Notes under the pieces: model-generated
Seen by the model: the letters and a program-made list of their open reading frames with translations, nothing else
The model's database searches: none
What the model was told of the DNA's origin: nothing
Position numbers and translations under genes: made by a program
Shown here: in pieces, positions 59,530 through 64,000 of the stretch
Numbering within the stretch: position 1 is the first letter of the stretch
How the letters are laid out: each line of letters begins with the position of its first letter
Source: Reticulitermes speratus
Taxonomy: Eukaryota > Arthropoda > Insecta > Blattodea > Rhinotermitidae
Length of the DNA stretch: 64,000 nt
Assembly (NCBI GenBank): GCA_021186555.1
Contig: JAJKFL010000004.1
Coordinates: forward strand, 25,510,406-25,574,405
Reading direction: 5' to 3'

Positions 59530-59800
59530 CACTGGGAGGTTACGCTGTGTCGATTGGTAAATAGTTACCGATGTTTCGAAGAATTGTCGTTGCCTCATAC
59601 TCAAGATCAAGCAGCCCAACAAGAGAGTTAAGGGAATTTTGATGGACCGTAGTGTCCTCATATTCAAGGTCAAATGATCCAAGAGGAGGGGTCATACAGT
59701 GTCTCTTCTTTAAACTGCTTGACCGTGGAAATAAAAGTAACACATTCCCTCCAATTGTCTTTAACTATTTACCAACTGACATGACATAACATCCATGAAA
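59530..59800. repeat. Family P palindrome, long spacer
   Basis: GATTGGTAAATAGTTACCG (left, about 59,553) faces CTTTAACTATTTACCAACTG (right, about 59,760), and the tips GGGAGGTTACG / CATAACATCC align. The minus strand of the left arm has TTCGAAACATCGGTAAC. The centre contains two ATACTCAAGATCAAGC / ATATTCAAGGTCAAAT units. Confidence 0.7.
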
Positions 59801-60474
59801 AATTTCATTTTCATCAATGCTACTCTGAGAACCTCAAATCTCGTATTGTCTACTCAGTTTCGTTCAACCAAGTAAATTATACATTTTTCACCAATTTATC
59901 TTATATGAGCTACAAACATAGTCCCGAATCTCGGCAGCGAAGATATTTCTTTGCAAACTGCTCTCAGGATAAACCCGCTAGCCTCCTATAGCTTTAAACT
60001 ATCGAAATTAAGGCAATTCCTCCCAACAAATTGGCTTATTTTGACTTGGCTCTAAGTCCCCGCATTTTGGTCAGAAGACCACAAAAGAATCAAAGACGTG
60101 ATAATTTCAACTCTCATGTTATGTCTCACTTTCTTTCTTTGCTTTACTCTTATATTTAGAACTGAACAACATATAAACGTGAATGTACAAAGCTCCAATT
60201 TGAAGGCAGTAACTTCCCTCAGCTTTTCGAAAAAATCACCTAGTTTTATAACTTCTAAGTCCACAGTAATGAAGGACATGATACAGTAAAGAATTTTAAA
60301 ATAATTGTCTGTTGTAATAGTTGTACTGCTGGGCTATTTACACAAACAATTTTTGTGTCACTCGTATTTGTTTACTGGTTAATTGGGCTGTCATATTTCG
60401 GTACACTTATGATCAGTAACCAACATTTGCGGCGTTCATAAAGCAAAGACCTTTAATGTGCAATAACGCCGTCA

Positions 60475-60720
60475 TTGTTGAACACGTTACAAACAAAATA
60501 TACCTTATGTCCATTTTTTAGTGTTGCTAGAGCGTCGGATTGTGCCGAGGTTTCTTACAAACATTCCGACTCCATCTTCAGGGTCTACTTCGTCCCTGAG
60601 AATGAAGGCAGTATGTTTCCCTCCAAGCTTGACGATGTAGCCAACGTCCACACGAAGCCAAAATCAGAAAGCAGGATCACCATCAAGAACCGATCACTTT
60701 GAAAGCCAAAACGCAGTAAA
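60475..60720. repeat. Possible repeat with CTGAAGATGGAG motif
   Basis: The minus strand at 60,565-60,590 reads CCCTGAAGATGGAGTCGGAA. The 75-residue plus-strand frame over it is not supported as a gene. Confidence 0.35.
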
Positions 60721-61279
60721 TTGAACGTATTAGCATGCCTTTTTTTGTGACGGTACGTAATGGTACGGCCTACCGACGACTTCACTGGCGGGACATTATA
60801 AATGAATATTATAAATTCAAAATTTGGGAAAAACAAATTGTATTTCTTGTTTCATTCCGACATTATCACAATACAAAACATCAACAAATAATTTTAATTA
60901 TTTTTAATAAGAATACAAGGGGCGTTTTCAGCTTTGCCTGCTGTCAAAAAGTGTGTGAAGGCGTGCCTTTTTTACAAAAAAAGTACGGTATATGCCATTT
61001 TTATTAACAAATTCGTGTCTAAAAGTTTCACTATCGTATCGGAGTGTGCGTACAAGGGTCAGGTAACTGCTGCTATCTATGGCTGAACATCGAAAGTACA
61101 TAAAGCTTTTTCCGCCGCCGCGCAGTTTTACGTAACAAACGAAGAAGTGCGAGAGTGAGTGATACGTTGAGTTAGTTCGCAGTTAGGCGTTGTGCGAAGC
61201 GTTTGTTTAGGTACCTGTTAGTGGCACATGGGATAAATTCCCTGCATAAAACAGAAAGGTACACACTCCAAAATTCATC

Positions 61280-61637
61280 ATGGCAACATCTGAACAACTG
61301 CGAATTTCTCAAGTTGGTCTCGTTGCTCGCAGTCCAGAGGGCCATGCAGCCAAAGGAATGGCTATCAAAGGTCATGAAGATCTGTGGGTAGAAATCCAAG
61401 CGAATACATTTCGTAACTGGGTAAACGAACATCTGCGTACGGTAGGGACCGAAGTTCATGACTTGGTGGCAGACTTTTGTGATGGCACACGTTTATGTGC
61501 TCTAGTCGAAATTCTGCAAAAGAGACCTTTGAAACCTGCATGGATCCATAGACCTGCAAATCAACATCAGTATTTAGAAAATGTTGCTACTGCCCTTACA
61601 GCCATCGCCGCTGACGGTGTTAAACTTGTCAACATCG
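61280..61637 (+). CDS. jbug: Filamin-family (jitterbug) first coding exon, CH1 domain start
   Basis: 119 complete codons plus one base, then donor GTAAGT at 61,638. Residues 1-35 are a short leader (MATSEQLRISQVGLVARSPE...) followed by KGMAIKGHEDLWVEIQANTF and RNWVNEHLRTV, the start of a calponin-homology domain. FCDGTRLCALVEILQ and PANQHQYLENVATALTAIAA then VKLVNIG are the conserved middle and the point where CH1 usually continues with an actin-contacting helix. The wording is closer to insect jitterbug than to cheerio-type filamin, so actin cross-linking is the expected role. An in-frame TAA at 61,247-61,249 supports this ATG. The downstream CH repeats and Ig-like repeats lie beyond the window. 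Confidence 0.87.
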
Positions 61638-64000
61638 GTAAGTTACTAATTGTTATTTTTGTGAGCCTCAAATTACATAATTCAATGTAAGGTAGCAAAA
61701 CACTTCCATCGGCAGTTCTTAAAAAATTGAAATGCTGCCTGGTAATTGTGCACTGTTTCTCCCTTCACTTCTTACATAATGCATTTTAATGTCTTTAGAG
61801 CATTTTGTATTACTCTAACAGTAACAGGTAGTGGCCATGCCACGGCTCAGGCGGTTACTCGCGGAGGCCCGGGTTCGATCTCGGGTCAGTCCATGTGGGA
61901 TTTGTGGTAGACAAAGTGGTACTGGGACAGGTTTTTCTCCGAGTACTTTGGTTTTCCCCTGTCAGTTTCATTCCACCGGTGCTCTATTACACGGAAAACG
62001 GAAAAAACTACCCGTCTTCATCACAGGGTTGCAAATAAACCTGAAGGCTGCGGTGCGTCCGTAGCATCTGCTGCGGGGCCCGTCACCACAAAAAGAAAAC
62101 GGTAACAGGTATAATAACTTCATCCGCATGTTGAAGAAATTCAGTTGTCGTTAAGGAAGATGGAGAAGCAGTTACAGCATTTGAGAAGTGTTTACACAAT
62201 CTGCCCAGTACGTCTGTACGAGGAGGAAGATACTTCAGTAAAGCGATAAAGCCACAGCTATATTCTGCAAGGCATATCTCACCTCAAAGATGTGGCTAGG
62301 GTTCATTTTACAAAACACAGAATATGCTTCTGTCTGTTTCATTACAAAGATGGTGAACATATATCAGGGTAACCTTATGTTCTTACCATGAGTTACGATA
62401 CCGTATTAGGCTACAAGAATCTACAAGAAGGGAAATTACAAAGGATATCCGCCCTCCTGAACTGCAATTATAGAGAAGTCAAGCATAGAGGGATGATGTC
62501 ATTCTTATTTGAAACTGCCTTTAAATACTATGCAGATTGAATTGAGGTTGACACTTTTTGGCACAAAATATATTAACAAAATCACTGAAAATATCTTTCA
62601 CGTAATACTGTGCTACAGGTTTTATAACATCACGTCAAATTCCTAAAACGTAAAATGACACGTTGAGTTAATAAAAAAGACCCAAGATATAACACTCTCA
62701 AAGAAACCTCAGAGTCCGTTAATACTCGTATATATAAGCATATAACTCTCGTTGATTTTGGTGAATATTTAGTTACTAGAATTAACACAGACCTTATATT
62801 CAAGCTCACTAATTAGCATATTGTCACTAACGTTCAACACCCAGGAATTTGTGTTTTTCGGCACTTATTATTTGGTAACTTCAACAACTATTTTAGTCAA
62901 CAAGATTGTCATGTTTATAAGACAGTCATAACAAATAAGTCACTTTATTATTTCTGTACAATTTATTTTAAGAGACCCTAGTAAAGAAAGGGCATTTTGG
63001 CTAGATAAAAACAATTTGTCACTGGTTGAGAAAGCCCTTTCTGAGACACGACAAGTGTTTCCACACTTTATTTCCTTAACTCTTTACGGCGTATTCGTCA
63101 ATAATGGATATAAAACTTCGTGAAGTATCTAGAAAATGCCGGCCACGGTTTAGTTAAAACTGGAGGCTATCTTAAATTCACGTTTAACCGCATATCATGT
63201 GGAACAGTATGCAGCGAATAGCACTTGTAACGACATTAAAACCCCTATAACAGCAGACCATGAATTGAAATTCACACATTTATGAATTTTACATACCTAT
63301 GTATTTCAGCGAGCCTACTTTGTACCACATGTATGCTGTAATTCACATTTAAAGCCCTGCCTTTCTATTTCCAATTTTGGTCCCTACACTTCAGGCTGCT
63401 TGTCATATTAGGCACTGTGTTGCTAATATTTTACAAGGAGAAAGTAGAAATAGGCGTGTCGTTCGTGGCATTGTTATTGTTTATTAAGTATAACCAAACG
63501 TAGCTTGGTAACTTCAACGCAAGTGTAAGGAACGAACCTTATATCCTATACAATTAGATAAGGCTGTTCCTATGCAATTTTTCCTTGCTTCCGCTCAAAA
63601 ATTCTGGCCAATTTTCCTCATCAGTACAGTTCTAAGTGTCTTCTTCAAAGCTTTATGAGGTTTTGCAATCAGATATTAGGCTTATCTAAGTGACTATTAA
63701 TGCCACGAATAGCCTAGGCTACTCATTATCTAGAATCGAGAAATTTCTCAAGGCAGCTCGTTTCACTATTTCCAAAAGATCACTCTGGCCTATGTTTCCG
63801 CTGGTATCAACTGGATTTGACTAGGTATCCATCTTACGTTTTTTTAAAGGTAAAATTTAAGCCCGTAGTCAATGTTTTATATTTAGGAAAACGTACGGCT
63901 CTATCCTCTGAACTCGAGCCATGTTAATATGTAGCCTATTTTAACACTTTGTCGTTAGTCGATACTTTAGCCGACTATGCTACGGACTGGACAGCCCAGG
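61638..64000 (+). other. jitterbug-type gene, first intron (incomplete)
   Basis: The intron runs from the GTAAGT donor past the window end. Apart from one SINE I see no exon: no frame continues the CH domain (expected next: a NVDIVNGN-like stretch). Confidence 0.65.
61831..62101 (+). mobile_element. SINE family B, full length, with target-site duplication
   Basis: Same family as 10,239-10,520 with a small deletion in the head between A and B boxes. GTAACAGGTA at 61,821-61,830 and 62,102-62,111 is the 10-base perfect duplication. It sits in intron 1, in the sense orientation relative to the gene. Confidence 0.92.

Larger units (their letters stand above)
59058..61279. promoter_or_regulatory. 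Intergenic region between divergent genes
   Basis: Carries the promoters of both genes by position; I cannot place either transcription start. CpG becomes frequent again here. 61,105-61,135 is GC-rich (CCGCCGCCGCGCAG) about 150 bases before the jitterbug start codon. Contains repeat H and a family P copy. Confidence 0.55.

Noticed and set aside
60475..60702. 75-residue plus-strand protein upstream of the filamin gene
   Set aside because: Overlaps a repeat-like motif and has no domain or supporting context.
61638..61690. Coding continuation of the jitterbug exon to 61,690
   Set aside because: GTAAGT follows the conserved VKLVNIG position, and the residues beyond do not fit a CH domain.

Overview
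The window looks like nuclear DNA from an insect with a large, repeat-rich genome, most likely a cockroach or termite (Blattodea). This is inferred from the arthropod-type ZAD zinc-finger gene, the jitterbug-type filamin exon, GT-AG introns, and the mixture of tRNA-derived SINEs, LINE remnants and Tc1/mariner/pogo elements. I cannot confirm the species from sequence alone.

Only two protein-coding host genes can be supported, both at the right end and transcribed away from each other. On the minus strand, nine exons between 59,057 and 42,486 join in frame (2,544 coding bases, 847 residues) into a nuclear ZAD/C2H2 zinc-finger protein. It has an N-terminal ZAD, an acidic run, a K/E/P-rich basic linker, ten C2H2 fingers and an N/S-rich tail. 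On the plus strand, 61,280-61,637 is the first coding exon of a filamin-family actin-binding protein of the jitterbug type; the rest of that gene lies beyond the window. About 2.2 kb separates the two start codons.

The left 42 kb holds no host gene that I can recognise. It is a mosaic of SINEs (at least five families, several with intact target-site duplications), decayed LINE fragments from at least three lineages, a 1.1-kb Tigger/pogo element with TA-flanked inverted repeats and a broken transposase, a smaller Tigger-like element at 30.5-31.0 kb, microsatellites and minisatellites. Many of the same families recur in the introns of the zinc-finger gene.

Four things stand out. (1) A family of palindromic (inverted-dimer) repeats, and a 515-bp palindrome at 26.1-26.6 kb, carry a motif resembling a minimal type-I hammerhead ribozyme core (CTGA-N-GA, a hairpin, GAAAC, four bases, GT-A); the hairpin covaries between copies. 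(2) A minus-strand chain at 17.0-18.0 kb joins tRNA-Leu-derived SINE units through A-runs and includes a near-complete 5S rRNA sequence. (3) A Tigger-like MITE in intron 4 of the zinc-finger gene contains a second, diverged 5S-derived segment. (4) CpG appears depleted from roughly 19.6 kb to 58.7 kb, and a SINE in intron 8 has lost CpGs that copies elsewhere keep, which suggests germline methylation over this block.
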